Shown here piece by piece: positions 7,331 through 16,708 of a stretch of DNA of 64,000 bases. The translations under genes were made by a program, and so were the position numbers. The stretch covers positions 1,860,001-1,924,000 of the forward strand of contig NZ_FRCH01000001.1 of the NCBI RefSeq assembly GCF_900142825.1, read 5' to 3'. How positions within the stretch are numbered: the stretch's first letter is position 1; each line of letters opens with the position of its first letter. Under the pieces are notes generated by a model that had not been told where the DNA came from, ran no database searches, and saw only the letters and a program-made list of their open reading frames with translations. Origin of the DNA: Rhodanobacter sp. OK091. GTDB taxonomy: Bacteria > Pseudomonadota > Gammaproteobacteria > Xanthomonadales > Rhodanobacteraceae.

Positions 7331-10300
7331 TCAGGACGCGGTCTGCTGCCCGCCCAGCGCCCTGAGCCGCTTCTTCTCCGCACGGCGAGCTTGCCTTGCG
7401 GCCTTGCGGATCTTGCGGTCGTAGTTCCACAGGTAGATCGCCGGCGTACTCAGCAAGGTCAGCAGCTGCGACACCAGCAGGCCGCCGACGATGGCGATGC
7501 CCAGCGGCTGGCGCATTTCCGAGCCGATGCCGAAGCCGATCGCCAATGGCAGCGCCGCACCCATCGCCACCAGGGTGGTCATGGTGATCGGGCGGAAGCG
7601 CACCAGCGCCGCTTCGCGAATCGCTTCGGGCGCGGACAATCCCCGCTCGCGCTCGGCGACCAACGCGAAGTCGACCATCAGGATCGCGTTTTTCTTGACG
7701 ATGCCGATCAGCATCAGGATCGCGATGATCGCCATCATCGAGATCTGCGTCTGCGTCACCAGCATCGCCAGGAACGCGCCGGCACCCGCGGCCGGCAAGG
7801 TGGAGAGAATCGTCAGCGGATGACCCAGGCTCTCGTAGAGGATGCCGAGCACGATGTACATCGCGATGATCGAGCCGAACAGCAGCACCATGCCGTTGGA
7901 CTGCATCTGCTGCAGGCGCTGGTTGGCACCGGTGTAATCGACCTTGACGCCGGCCGGCAGACCCGTCGCATAAGCCGCCTGCTCGACCAGCTTGACGCCA
8001 CGATCCTGCGGCACGTCCTTGGCCAGGTTGTAGCTGATCGTGGCCGCCTGCAGCTGGTTGTGGTGGCGCACCCGGATCGGGCTGCTGTTCGGCTCGATGG
8101 TCGCCAGCGCGGACAGCGGGATCATCTTGCCCTGATCGTTGCGCACACGCACGTTCAGCAGCGACTGCGGGCTCACGCTTTGCGCCGGGTTGACCGTCAG
8201 CACCACCGAATACTGGTTGATGTCGGAATAGATCTGCGACACCTGGCGTTGGCCGAACGAGTTGTACAGCGCCGAATCGATCGTGCCGATGCCGACATGC
8301 AGGCGTCCGGCGGCCTCGCGGTCGATCTTCAGGAGCTGCTGCTTGCCGACCTGGTCGAAATTGCTGCCGACGTCGCGGAATTCCTTGATCGCGCGCATCT
8401 GCCGCACCATCTTCAGCGCCCACGGCTGCAGGTCGTCGCCGTTGGTGCTGATCAGCTGGAATTCGTACTGGCCGCCGTTGTCGCCGCTGCCGCCACCGCC
8501 GAGAAACTGCGCGGCGCTGACCGAGACCTTCACGTGGGGCAGCAGGTCATAATGCTTCGCGAGCCGCTCGACCACTTGCTTGATGCCTTCCTTGCGCTGA
8601 CCCGGACCGTTGCCGTGCGGCTTCAGGTCGACGAACATCTGCGCGTTGTTGCCGACTGCGCTACCGTCGCCGCCGCCATTTCTGCCGAGCATGGTCAGCT
8701 GGTCGAGCACCGCCGGATCGGCCAGCATGATCTTCGCTACCGCCAGCGTGCGTTCGGTCATCTGCTGCGGCGAGATGTTGGCGTCGGAGCTGATGTCGAC
8801 CTGCAGCTGGCCGGTGTCCTCGTCCGGCATGAAAGTGCCGCCCGCGGTCTTCGCCACAGCAAAGCCCAGGGCGAAGGTAAGGATCAGCAAGGTCAGCGGC
8901 TGCCAGCGCATGATGCGCCGGTGATGCATCGCCCAGTCCAGCGCGCGCTCGTAGATGCGCAGCAGGTTGCGGTCGAAATTCTCCACCGCCTGCTCGATCC
9001 GCCCCGGCGGCTTGCGGTCGACCGGCTCGTGCCGCAACAGGTGGGCGCACAGCGCCGGGGTCAGCGTCAGCGAGACCAGCGCCGAGATCACCACTGCCGC
9101 GGTCAGCGTCACCGAGAACTCGCGCAGCAGCATGACCAGCATGTTGTTGCCGAACAGCAGCGGCGCGAACACCGCCACCAGCGACAGCGTTATCGAGACC
9201 ACCGTGAAGCCGATCTCGCCGACGCCGGTCAGCGATGCCTGCAGCGGCGTCTCGCCGCGCTCCATGTGGCGCACAATGTTCTCGATCACCACGATCGCGT
9301 CGTCCACCACGAAGCCGATGCACAGCACCAGCGCTACCAGCGACAAGGTGTTGAGTGTGTAGCCCAGCGTCCACATCACCACGAACGCACCGGCCAGCGA
9401 CAGCGGCACGCTCAGCGTGGCGATCAGGGTCGGCCGCAGCCGGCGCAGGAATACCAGCATCACCAGCACCACCATCGCGATCGAGATCAGCAGCGCCACT
9501 TGCACTTCATGCAGCGCCGACTTGGTGGTCTGGGTGAGGTCGAACACCGGCGTCATGGTGATGTTCGACGGCAGCGACGCGCGCAGCTGCGGCAGCTTGG
9601 CGCGGATCGCCTCCACCGTGGCCACCGCATTCGCCTCCGGTCGCTTGGAGATCTGCAGGCCGACCGTACGCGCGCTGCCGGTCTGCTTGGTATCGAACCA
9701 CGCCGCCTGATATTGATCCTGCTGGCCGCCGTAGACCTTGGCCACATCGGACAGGCGTACCGGCGTGCCGTTCTTCACCGAGATCAGCAGGCGGGCGAAC
9801 TCGGCCGGCTCGTGCAGGCTGTCGCTGGCGGTCACCGTCATCTGCGTGCGGCCGTCGCTCAGCGTGCCCTGCGGCGAGGTGACGTTGGCCGCGCGCAGCG
9901 CGTTGGCGACGTCGTTCGCGGTAAGCCCCTTGGCCGCCAGCGCGTTGTTGTCCAGCTCGATGCGCACCGCATGCGGCGTGCCGCCGAACACCTGCACCTG
10001 TGCGACGCCGTCAATCTGCGCCACGGCCGGCTTGAGCAAAGTGTCGGCCAGGTCGAACAGCTGATCCTGCGGCAATCCGGTCGACGTCAACGTGAGGAAC
10101 AGGATCGGGATCTGCGAGGTATCGAACTTGAAGTACTGCGGCGGCGACGGCATCCCCGTCGGCAGGTCGACCGCGGCCGCGTTGATCGCTGCCTGTACGT
10201 CGCGCGCGGCGCTGTCGGCAGTGCGGCTCATGGTGAAACGCACCATCACCGAGGCGGAACCCTCACTGGCGTTGCCGTACATGTCGTCTATGCCGGGAAT

Positions 10301-10519
10301 TCGGCCCAGATGCCGCTCCAGCGGCGCCAGCACGGTGTTGGCCATGGTCTGCGCACTCGCGCCCGGCTGGCTGGCCACCACGTAGACGCCGGGGAAATCC
10401 AGCGACGGCAGTGCGGCGACGCCGAGCAGCATGTACGCCCATGCTCCGGCCAGGATCAGGCCGAGGGCAAGCAGCGAGGTACCGACCGGGCGGCGGATCA
10501 GAGGTGCGAAAATATTCAT
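7331..10519 (-). CDS. RND (HAE-1) multidrug efflux permease, MdtC-like
   Basis: A 1062-residue proton-driven inner-membrane pump. It begins MNIFAPLIRRPVGTSLLALG, the typical Mdt/HAE-1 N terminus, which sets the start at 10519 although the frame stays open for 23 more codons. TM4 carries the proton-relay Asp pair in GFVVDDAIVVIENIVRHMER. Two large periplasmic loops and twelve TM helices are recognisable, and the second half repeats the pattern (IVKKNAILMVDFALVAERE). It ends with a basic tail (KAARQARRAEKKRLRALGG). The next gene upstream is a paralogous permease, as in MdtBC heteromultimers. Unlike mdtABC, no adaptor gene adjoins and 199 bases separate the two permeases. The substrate is not predictable. 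Confidence 0.93.
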   Translation of the reverse strand: MNIFAPLIRRPVGTSLLALGLILAGAWAYMLLGVAALPSLDFPGVYVVASQPGASAQTMANTVLAPLERHLGRIPGIDDMYGNASEGSASVMVRFTMSRTADSAARDVQAAINAAAVDLPTGMPSPPQYFKFDTSQIPILFLTLTSTGLPQDQLFDLADTLLKPAVAQIDGVAQVQVFGGTPHAVRIELDNNALAAKGLTANDVANALRAANVTSPQGTLSDGRTQMTVTASDSLHEPAEFARLLISVKNGTPVRLSDVAKVYGGQQDQYQAAWFDTKQTGSARTVGLQISKRPEANAVATVEAIRAKLPQLRASLPSNITMTPVFDLTQTTKSALHEVQVALLISIAMVVLVMLVFLRRLRPTLIATLSVPLSLAGAFVVMWTLGYTLNTLSLVALVLCIGFVVDDAIVVIENIVRHMERGETPLQASLTGVGEIGFTVVSITLSLVAVFAPLLFGNNMLVMLLREFSVTLTAAVVISALVSLTLTPALCAHLLRHEPVDRKPPGRIEQAVENFDRNLLRIYERALDWAMHHRRIMRWQPLTLLILTFALGFAVAKTAGGTFMPDEDTGQLQVDISSDANISPQQMTERTLAVAKIMLADPAVLDQLTMLGRNGGGDGSAVGNNAQMFVDLKPHGNGPGQRKEGIKQVVERLAKHYDLLPHVKVSVSAAQFLGGGGSGDNGGQYEFQLISTNGDDLQPWALKMVRQMRAIKEFRDVGSNFDQVGKQQLLKIDREAAGRLHVGIGTIDSALYNSFGQRQVSQIYSDINQYSVVLTVNPAQSVSPQSLLNVRVRNDQGKMIPLSALATIEPNSSPIRVRHHNQLQAATISYNLAKDVPQDRGVKLVEQAAYATGLPAGVKVDYTGANQRLQQMQSNGMVLLFGSIIAMYIVLGILYESLGHPLTILSTLPAAGAGAFLAMLVTQTQISMMAIIAILMLIGIVKKNAILMVDFALVAERERGLSAPEAIREAALVRFRPITMTTLVAMGAALPLAIGFGIGSEMRQPLGIAIVGGLLVSQLLTLLSTPAIYLWNYDRKIRKAARQARRAEKKRLRALGGQQTAS

Positions 10520-10618
10520 GGCGTTTCCGTGGCCGACAAGTATGACGCCAGAAACGGCACGCGCAGCACGTACGCGTTCGACGCGCACGAAACCGGCGGG
10601 GACAAGGCGAGAGTTCCG

Positions 10619-10673
10619 TTCATGCCGGCTTTATGCCAGCCGGCGCGCGCCAACGTATGTGCCTGAAGTCCAC
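10619..10673 (-). promoter_or_regulatory. Conserved upstream element of the MdtC-like gene (copy of 13959-14013)
   Basis: On the minus strand GTGGACTTCAGGCACATACG (10673-10654) is followed after 14 unrelated bases by CTGGCATAA, then a GYCGGCATG block. The same blocks at the same spacing occur before the other permease gene. CTGGCATAA resembles an extended -10. The element ends about 100 bases before the start codon. It is likely a shared promoter or operator. Confidence 0.55.
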
Positions 10674-10718
10674 ACCGTGTCGGAAGACAGGGGTGGCAGG
10701 CAGGCACCGGCGACGTGG

Positions 10719-13700
10719 CTATTTCGGCAGCGCGGGCATCTGTTGCTGCAGCGCCTGCTGGCGCCGGATCTGGGCACGCAACTGCCGGCGCGCGGCTTTG
10801 CGCTGCTGGCGGTCGTACTGCCACAGATAGATCGCCGGCGTGCTCAGCAAGGTCAGCAGCTGCGACACGAACAGGCCGCCGAGGATGGCGATGCCCAGAG
10901 GCTGGCGCATCTCCGAGCCGTATCCGAAACCGATCGCCAACGGCAGCGCCGCGCCCATCGCCACCAGGGTGGTCATGGTGATCGGGCGGAAGCGCACCAG
11001 CGCCGCCTCGCGGATAGCCGCGGGTGCGGACATGCCGTGGTCGCGCTCGGCGACCAATGCGAAGTCGACCATCAGGATCGCGTTCTTCTTGACGATGCCG
11101 ATCAACATCAGCACCGCAATCACTGACATCACGGTCAGCTGGGTATGCGTGACCAGCATCGCCAGGAACGCGCCCATCCCGGCGGCCGGCAGAGTCGAGA
11201 GGATGGTCAGCGGGTGGATCAGGCTCTCGTACAAGACACCCAGCACCACGTACATCACCAGGATCACCGCCAGCAGCATGATCAGCGCGTTGTTCAACAT
11301 GTCGACCAGGTTCTGGTTGTCGCCGGAATATTTCTTCTGCACGCCTGATGGCAGCTGCGCGGCGAACATCGCCTGGTCGACCAGCCTCAGACCTTCTGCC
11401 TGGGTGATGCCTTTGGCGAGGTTGTAGTTGATCGCAGCCGATTCGAGCTGGTCGTAGTGGCTGATGGTGGCTGGCGCGATATGCGGCCGGATCGTTGCCA
11501 GCGCGGACAGCGGGATCATCTTCCCCTGCGTATTGCGCACATAGGTATTGAGCAGGGTGGCCGGACTCAGCGACTCGGCGCTGCTGGCAGTGATCACCAC
11601 GTGGTACTGATTGATGTCCGAATAGATGGTGGAGACCGTGGTCTGGCCGAACGCATCGGCCAGCGCTTCGTCGACCTGGGCCTGGCTCACGTGCAATCGC
11701 GCAGCCGCGTTGCGATCCACCTGCAGCATCTGCTGTTTGCCGATGCTGTCGAAGTCGGTGCTGACGTCGCGGAATTGCCGCATGCCGCGCATCACGCGTG
11801 CCAGTTTCAGAGTGGGCTGCTGCAACGAGGTGCCGTCGAGGCTGTTGAGCTGGAACGAATACTGTCCCTTGCCGCCACCGCCCGAGCCGCCGCCAATGAA
11901 CTGGTTGACCGTGAGCGACACCTCCAGGTCCGGCACGTTCTTGAAGTACTTGTCCAGCCGGTCGACCACCGCTTGCGCTGCAACGTGGCGGTCGCCCGGC
12001 TGGTCGCCGAGCGGCTTCAAGTCCACGAACAGGCTGGACTGGTTGCCGACCGCACCGCCGCCGTTGTTGCCGCCGAGGAAAGCGGAAACGTCGCCGACTG
12101 CCGGGTCGGCCTGGATCTTCGCTGCCACCTCCTGCGTGCGCTTGGCCAGCAGGATGGGCGAGATATTGGCGTCGGCGGTGATGTTGACTACCAGCAAACC
12201 GCTGTCTTCCTTGGGCATCACGCCGCCGCCCGCCGTCATCGCCACCGCCACGGCCAGGCCGATGGTGAGCACCAGCAGAATCAGCGGCTGCCAGCGCATG
12301 ATGCGTCGATGGTGCATCGCCCAGTCCAGCGCCCGCCCGTAAACGCGCAGCATTCCGCTGTCGAAGCGCTCGGCGATACGCTCAAGCCGGCCCGGGGTGC
12401 GTGTGCCCTCCGGCTCGTGCGCCAACCAGCCACCGCACAGCGCCGGGGTCAACGACAGCGAGACCAGCGCAGAGATCACGATGGTGGCGATCAGGGTCAC
12501 CGAGAATTCGCGCATCAATAAGGTGAATACGTTGTTGCCGAACACCATCGGTCCGAACACGGCGATCAGCGACAGCGTGATCGAAATCACCGTGAAGCCG
12601 ATCTCGCGCACGCCGTTGAGCGACGCCTGCAGCGGCGTCTCGCCGCGCTCCATGTGGCGCACGATGTTCTCGATCACCACGATCGCGTCGTCCACCACGA
12701 AGCCCACGCAGAGCACCAGCGCCACCAGCGAGAAAATGTTGAGGGTGAAGCCGAACATCCACATCGCCACGAACGCGCCGGCCAGCGACAACGGCACGCT
12801 GAACATCGCGATCACGGTGGGCCGCAGCCGGCGCAGGAACACCAGCATCACCAGCGCCACCATCACGATGCCCATCAGCAGCGCCACCTCCACTTCGTGC
12901 AGCGCAGACAAGGTGGTCGGCGTGAAGTCGAAGATCGGCGTGATCGTCGCGTCGGCAGGCAACAGTCCGCGCAGCTCGGGCAATCGCGCGCGGATCGCCA
13001 TCACCGTGGCCACCGCGTTGGCCTCCGGCCGCTTGTTGATTTGCATCACCACCGCACGCTGGCCGTTGAACCATGCCGCAGCGTATTTGTCTTCCTGGCC
13101 GCTGCTGATGGTCGCTACGTCGGCCAGCCGCACCGGCACGCCGTTGTGGCTGGCGACCACCAGCGCGGCAAAATCCTGTGCCGTATGCAGCACGTCGTTG
13201 GCGCTCACCGTCATGCGGGTGGCGCCGTTGCTGAGCGTGCCCTGCGGCGAAGTGACATTGGCGGCGCGCAGCGTATTCGCCACGTCGTTGGCGGTGATGC
13301 CCATGCCCACCAGCGCACCGGTGTTCAGCACGATGCGCACCGCATGCGGCGTGCCGCCGGAGACCTGTATCTGCGCCACGCCGGGGATCTGCGCCACCGC
13401 GGGCTTGAGCAAGGTGTCGGTGAGGTCGTACAGCTGATCCGGCGGCAGGCTGGTGGAGGTCAGCGATACCAGCAGCACCGGAATCTGCGAGGTGTCGAAC
13501 TTGAAGTATCCGGGCGGAGGCAGGTTGGTCGGCAGATCCGGCGCCGCCGCATTGATCGCCGCCTGCACGTCGCGCGCGGCCTTGTCGGGACTGCGGCCCG
13601 TGTTGAAGATGACCTGGATCTGCGCACCGCCCTCGCTGGCGGTGGAGGACATCCGCTGGACCCCGGCGATGCGCCCGAGATGGCGTTCCAGCGGTGCCAC

Positions 13701-13889
13701 CACGGTCGTGGCCATGGTCTGCGCGCTGGCGCCCGGCATCTGCGCAAACACCACCACGCCGGGAAGCTCGATCGACGGAAACGCCGCCACGCCCAGCAAC
13801 AGGTAGGACCACAGTCCTGCCAGCATCAACCCGAGCGCAAGCAATGAGGTGCCGACGGGCCGGCGGACCAACGGTGCGAAGATATTCAA
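10719..13889 (-). CDS. RND (HAE-1) multidrug efflux permease, MdtB-like
   Basis: A 1056-residue paralog of the neighbouring permease that starts MNIFAPLVRRPVGTSLLALG. TM4 has GFVVDDAIVVIENIVRHMER with the two proton-relay aspartates, and the second half has IVKKNAILMVDFALVAERD. Its periplasmic loops include Gly-rich insertions (FLGGNNGGGAVGNQ; FIGGGSGGGGKGQY) that parallel insertions in the sister protein, so the two probably arose by duplication. The C terminus is Gln/Arg-rich (QLRAQIRRQQALQQQ). In the MdtBC system two different permeases form one trimer, and the pairing here suggests the same. No membrane-fusion partner is encoded within 10 kb except the EmrA-type one, which belongs to a different transporter class. 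Confidence 0.93.
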   Translation of the reverse strand: MNIFAPLVRRPVGTSLLALGLMLAGLWSYLLLGVAAFPSIELPGVVVFAQMPGASAQTMATTVVAPLERHLGRIAGVQRMSSTASEGGAQIQVIFNTGRSPDKAARDVQAAINAAAPDLPTNLPPPGYFKFDTSQIPVLLVSLTSTSLPPDQLYDLTDTLLKPAVAQIPGVAQIQVSGGTPHAVRIVLNTGALVGMGITANDVANTLRAANVTSPQGTLSNGATRMTVSANDVLHTAQDFAALVVASHNGVPVRLADVATISSGQEDKYAAAWFNGQRAVVMQINKRPEANAVATVMAIRARLPELRGLLPADATITPIFDFTPTTLSALHEVEVALLMGIVMVALVMLVFLRRLRPTVIAMFSVPLSLAGAFVAMWMFGFTLNIFSLVALVLCVGFVVDDAIVVIENIVRHMERGETPLQASLNGVREIGFTVISITLSLIAVFGPMVFGNNVFTLLMREFSVTLIATIVISALVSLSLTPALCGGWLAHEPEGTRTPGRLERIAERFDSGMLRVYGRALDWAMHHRRIMRWQPLILLVLTIGLAVAVAMTAGGGVMPKEDSGLLVVNITADANISPILLAKRTQEVAAKIQADPAVGDVSAFLGGNNGGGAVGNQSSLFVDLKPLGDQPGDRHVAAQAVVDRLDKYFKNVPDLEVSLTVNQFIGGGSGGGGKGQYSFQLNSLDGTSLQQPTLKLARVMRGMRQFRDVSTDFDSIGKQQMLQVDRNAAARLHVSQAQVDEALADAFGQTTVSTIYSDINQYHVVITASSAESLSPATLLNTYVRNTQGKMIPLSALATIRPHIAPATISHYDQLESAAINYNLAKGITQAEGLRLVDQAMFAAQLPSGVQKKYSGDNQNLVDMLNNALIMLLAVILVMYVVLGVLYESLIHPLTILSTLPAAGMGAFLAMLVTHTQLTVMSVIAVLMLIGIVKKNAILMVDFALVAERDHGMSAPAAIREAALVRFRPITMTTLVAMGAALPLAIGFGYGSEMRQPLGIAILGGLFVSQLLTLLSTPAIYLWQYDRQQRKAARRQLRAQIRRQQALQQQMPALPK

Positions 13890-13958
13890 GCGGCCTCCCT
13901 GACGCGCAAGCGTAACGGGAGAGCCGGGAATTCGGCCAGAGCCGTCGCGGGCGTTCCA

Positions 13959-14013
13959 TCCATGCCGACGTTATGCCAGCAGTCGCGATCCTTCGTATGT
14001 GCCTGAAGTCCAC
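13959..14013 (-). promoter_or_regulatory. Conserved upstream element of the MdtB-like gene (copy of 10619-10673)
   Basis: It contains the same 20-base block GTGGACTTCAGGCACATACG (14013-13994), the same 14-base gap, CTGGCATAA, and a GTCGGCATG block. It ends about 70 bases before the permease start. The unconserved gap beside two strictly conserved blocks points to selection on the blocks and not merely to recent duplication. Confidence 0.55.
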
Positions 14014-14054
14014 CCGCATGCAGGAACCCTGCGACCGGGTTCCTGCATGCGGGT
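14012..14054 (-). terminator. Long perfect hairpin after the btuB-like gene
   Basis: Arms of 18 bases (14012-14029 and 14037-14054) are exactly complementary, with a 7-base loop. It lies eight bases beyond the receptor stop codon. No T-run follows on either strand, so it may be a transcript-end stabilising hairpin or a weak terminator. Its left arm overlaps the first bases of the permease upstream element. Confidence 0.6.
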
Positions 14055-14061
14055 ATCGGAC

Positions 14062-15912
14062 TCAGCGCATGGCGGGGCTGTAACGCAAGGTCAGGAACAC
14101 GCTGCGACCGGGTTGATTGAAGTAGTACACGGTCTCGTAGTGGCGGCCGAAGGCATTCGCCAGCCGAGCCTCGACCTGCCAGTCCGGCGCGAAGTGGTAG
14201 CTGGCGCGCAGGTCGGTCGTGGAATACCCGGCCAGTGGATGCCGATTGGCCACATCATCGTAGCTGCGGCCCGCCGCGTAGACCGTGGCGCCGATACCGA
14301 TGGCGCCGAAGCGACGATCCAGGTCCACCCGCGCGGTGTGCTCGGGCCGGCGCGGCAGCACGTTGCCGTTGTTCGGACCGCCGTCCCGGTTCTGCGGTTG
14401 CAGCCAGGTCAGATAGCCCTGCAGCTGCCAGCCATCGAGATTCACGCCCAGCTGGCCTTCCACACCGCGAATGCGTGCCTTGCTGAGGTTGGACGGGAAG
14501 TAATTGCTGTCCAGCGCGATCAACTGGTCGATGCGGGTCTGATAAGCGTTCACCGCCCAGTTCCACATATCCAGCTGCTGGCTCAGGCCCAGTTCGGCGC
14601 TGCGCGATTTCTCCGGCTTCAGATCCGGATTGCCGCTGCCGTAGGGGTAATACAGGTCGTTGAAGGTCGGCGCGTGGAACGCGCTGCCGTAACTCGCCGA
14701 TAGCCGTAGGTCGTGGTCGAAATGGTAGCCCCAGGCGACCGCGCCGGTGTTGTGGCCGCCGAACTGGCTGTTGTCGTCGCGCCGCGCCGACAGCTGCACT
14801 TCGTTGCGGCCGAACGTGCCCTGGTATTGCACGAAACTACCGGTGTCATGGCGGCGGGTAGCGAGGAAGCCGGTGTCGCTGTCGATGTGCTCGCCCTGCC
14901 AGTCGACGCCCAACGTCAGCAGCTGGTTCTCGGCCAGGCTGACATCGTTCTGCCACGACGCCTGATTGCGCCGCGAATAGATGTAGCCGACGAAATCCTG
15001 GTTCTCGTAGTTGTCGTAGCGATCCAGGTTCTGGCCCACGCTCAGCGTGGTCTTCCACGCCTGCAGCAAGTTGAAGCTGAGCGCGGAGCCGGCAACCTGC
15101 TGCACGGTGCGGCTGCGGTTCTGGTAACTGCCGTCGAAATGAATCTCGCCAAGGCTGCGCAGCCAGTTGCCGGTCAGTTGCACGCCGTTGTCCCAGCGGT
15201 AACCGCCGTTGGCGCTGAGATTCTTGTTGCTGTAAGCGTCCTGGTCGGGCTCGTCGGCGAAGCAGCCGGCGAATGCTTCAGCGGCGCCGATGCGGCAGGC
15301 GTTGATGCCGCGCGTGTGTTGCGCACCCACACTGAGGTTGTACCAGGCGTGCTCGCTGCCGCCGGCCAGACCGGCCTGGCCGCGCAGCAGATTATCGCTG
15401 CCGGTGGTCACGCTGAATGAGGGCACCAAGCCGCCATCGCGCGAGCCATGCCGGGTGAATATCTGGATCACGCCGCCGATGGCGTCGGCACCGTACAAGC
15501 TCGAACGCGGACCGCGCACGACCTCGATGCGCTCGATCTGTTCGACCGGCAGCTGCTCGAACGCGGGCAGGCCGTTGCCGACCGAGCCGATCCGCACGCC
15601 GTCGATCAGCACCAGCGTGTGCGACGAGTTGGTGCCGCGCATGAACAGCGAGGTCTGCTGCCCGATGCCGCCTGCATTGGCGAAACTCACGCCCGGCAGA
15701 CCGGTCAGCAGATCCTGCACCGACAGCGGCTGCAGCCGCTCGATGTCGGCACGAGTGATCACGGTGACCGATGACAGCGCCTCGTCGGCGGTGATCGCGG
15801 TGCGCGTGGCGGTGACGATCACCGGGCTGAGCGTGTTGGCATCGCCTTGATCGGCAGCCTGCGCCGCCATCGTGCAACTGAGCAGCGCCGCTGCCAGCAA
15901 AGACTTCTTCAT
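14062..15912 (-). CDS. btuB: BtuB-like TonB-dependent cobalamin receptor
   Basis: A 616-residue outer membrane receptor. The signal peptide MKKSLLAAALLSCTMAAQAA is followed by a TonB-box-like segment (SPVIVTATRT). The plug domain has ADIERLQPLSVQDLLTGLPG, SLFMRGTNSSHTLVLIDGVR and EVVRGPRSSLYGADAIGGVI. The 22-strand barrel ends in LRYSPAMR. Length and plug fit BtuB. A cobalamin riboswitch lies in its leader, which supports vitamin B12 or another corrinoid as ligand. The ATG at 15912 was chosen because it begins the signal peptide; longer in-frame starts would fall inside the riboswitch. No other B12 genes follow in the window. Confidence 0.9.
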   Translation of the reverse strand: MKKSLLAAALLSCTMAAQAADQGDANTLSPVIVTATRTAITADEALSSVTVITRADIERLQPLSVQDLLTGLPGVSFANAGGIGQQTSLFMRGTNSSHTLVLIDGVRIGSVGNGLPAFEQLPVEQIERIEVVRGPRSSLYGADAIGGVIQIFTRHGSRDGGLVPSFSVTTGSDNLLRGQAGLAGGSEHAWYNLSVGAQHTRGINACRIGAAEAFAGCFADEPDQDAYSNKNLSANGGYRWDNGVQLTGNWLRSLGEIHFDGSYQNRSRTVQQVAGSALSFNLLQAWKTTLSVGQNLDRYDNYENQDFVGYIYSRRNQASWQNDVSLAENQLLTLGVDWQGEHIDSDTGFLATRRHDTGSFVQYQGTFGRNEVQLSARRDDNSQFGGHNTGAVAWGYHFDHDLRLSASYGSAFHAPTFNDLYYPYGSGNPDLKPEKSRSAELGLSQQLDMWNWAVNAYQTRIDQLIALDSNYFPSNLSKARIRGVEGQLGVNLDGWQLQGYLTWLQPQNRDGGPNNGNVLPRRPEHTARVDLDRRFGAIGIGATVYAAGRSYDDVANRHPLAGYSTTDLRASYHFAPDWQVEARLANAFGRHYETVYYFNQPGRSVFLTLRYSPAMR

Positions 15913-16044
15913 GTTGGTTCCTCGGCCGCACACCCGCGCACGGCGCCATCGTTCAATGAGCTGGCAACCGACGGGAGGAAAGACGGAACGACGGGCAGGC
16001 GGAAACGCCACACACGTGGTTCGGCCTCGCCCACCGCGAGCCAC

Positions 16045-16262
16045 CAGGAATCGTTCGGGCCGGTCTCCGGGCTCGCGAGTGGCGTGCGGGTGAACCGCAT
16101 GCCCCGAACGGCGCCTTCCCGTGCTATGCACAGTGGCGTCCGCCGTTCGTGAATCTCGCTTACCGTTGCGGGGGCAGCGCCGGCCTTGCAGTGCGACGAA
16201 CGCACCACGCACCGGCTTCCCGTTTCATCCCCTGGGTGATCACCCAGCAGGACACCTGAACC
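16045..16262 (-). promoter_or_regulatory. Cobalamin riboswitch (leader of btuB-like gene)
   Basis: Reading the minus strand from about 16262, the canonical order is visible: GATGAAACGGGAAGCCGGTG, then GCTGCCCCCGCAACGGTAAG, then GCCACTG, GGGAAGGCGCCG, and the B12 box AGCCCGGAGACCGGCC (16073-16058). B12 binding is known to repress downstream expression in this class. A GGGTGATCACCC palindrome sits at its 5' edge. About 130 bases separate the B12 box from the ATG, leaving room for an expression platform. Confidence 0.9.
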
Positions 16263-16708
16263 GCGCCACTTTAGCTTCGACCCGAGGACCGCGCAATCTA
16301 GCGATTGCGTTAAAAAGCGCGTTATCGGCTTCGGCGTCATTGTTCTAACGATGGATGCGCTTTAAAAGCTTGCACAAAAAAAGGCTTTTATAGGAACAAT
16401 AATCGCAAGCTATTGCTGTTGCGGAGAGGGAAATCGTAACTTCTTACTAATCGCCGATAATTCATAAAAATTTTGTTGACGGCGGCATTTACGCCGTTTT
16501 ATGGTCCAGATCACAAATCGCGAGAAGTCATCTGTCGCGGGTAGTTAAAGCGACGGATTAAGGCATCTGCCTGACCAAGGTGAGGCTATCTGCCTAAGCA
16601 AAAAATAATCGACTGCCAGCATGCATTCGGCCTGCTGTTTCGTCGCATTGATCGAGTTACGTCACTCGGCCCTTGGGCCTTCAACACTGATGGGGAGATT
16701 CATCTCAA
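16263..16708. promoter_or_regulatory. Divergent intergenic region with promoter of the Oar-like receptor
   Basis: This AT-richer stretch holds the btuB promoter on one side and the receptor promoter on the other. TTGACG (16476-16481) and TTTATG (16498-16503) are 16 bases apart on the plus strand. An inverted repeat ACGGCG/CGCCGT (16479-16484 and 16492-16497) lies between them and could be an operator. TGGTCCAGATCACAAA just after it resembles half of a Crp-type site. The leader is about 200 bases, and GGGGAG (16692-16697) precedes the ATG. No coding potential was seen here. Confidence 0.5.

Noticed and set aside
7391..10666. A very long open frame (over 1000 codons) on the plus strand opposite the MdtC-like gene
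   Set aside because: The translation is Arg/His/Gln-rich with no domains. It is the mirror of a high-GC gene with strong codon bias. Similar antisense frames opposite other genes (for example 504-2180, 12382-14019, 17654-19621) were rejected for the same reason.
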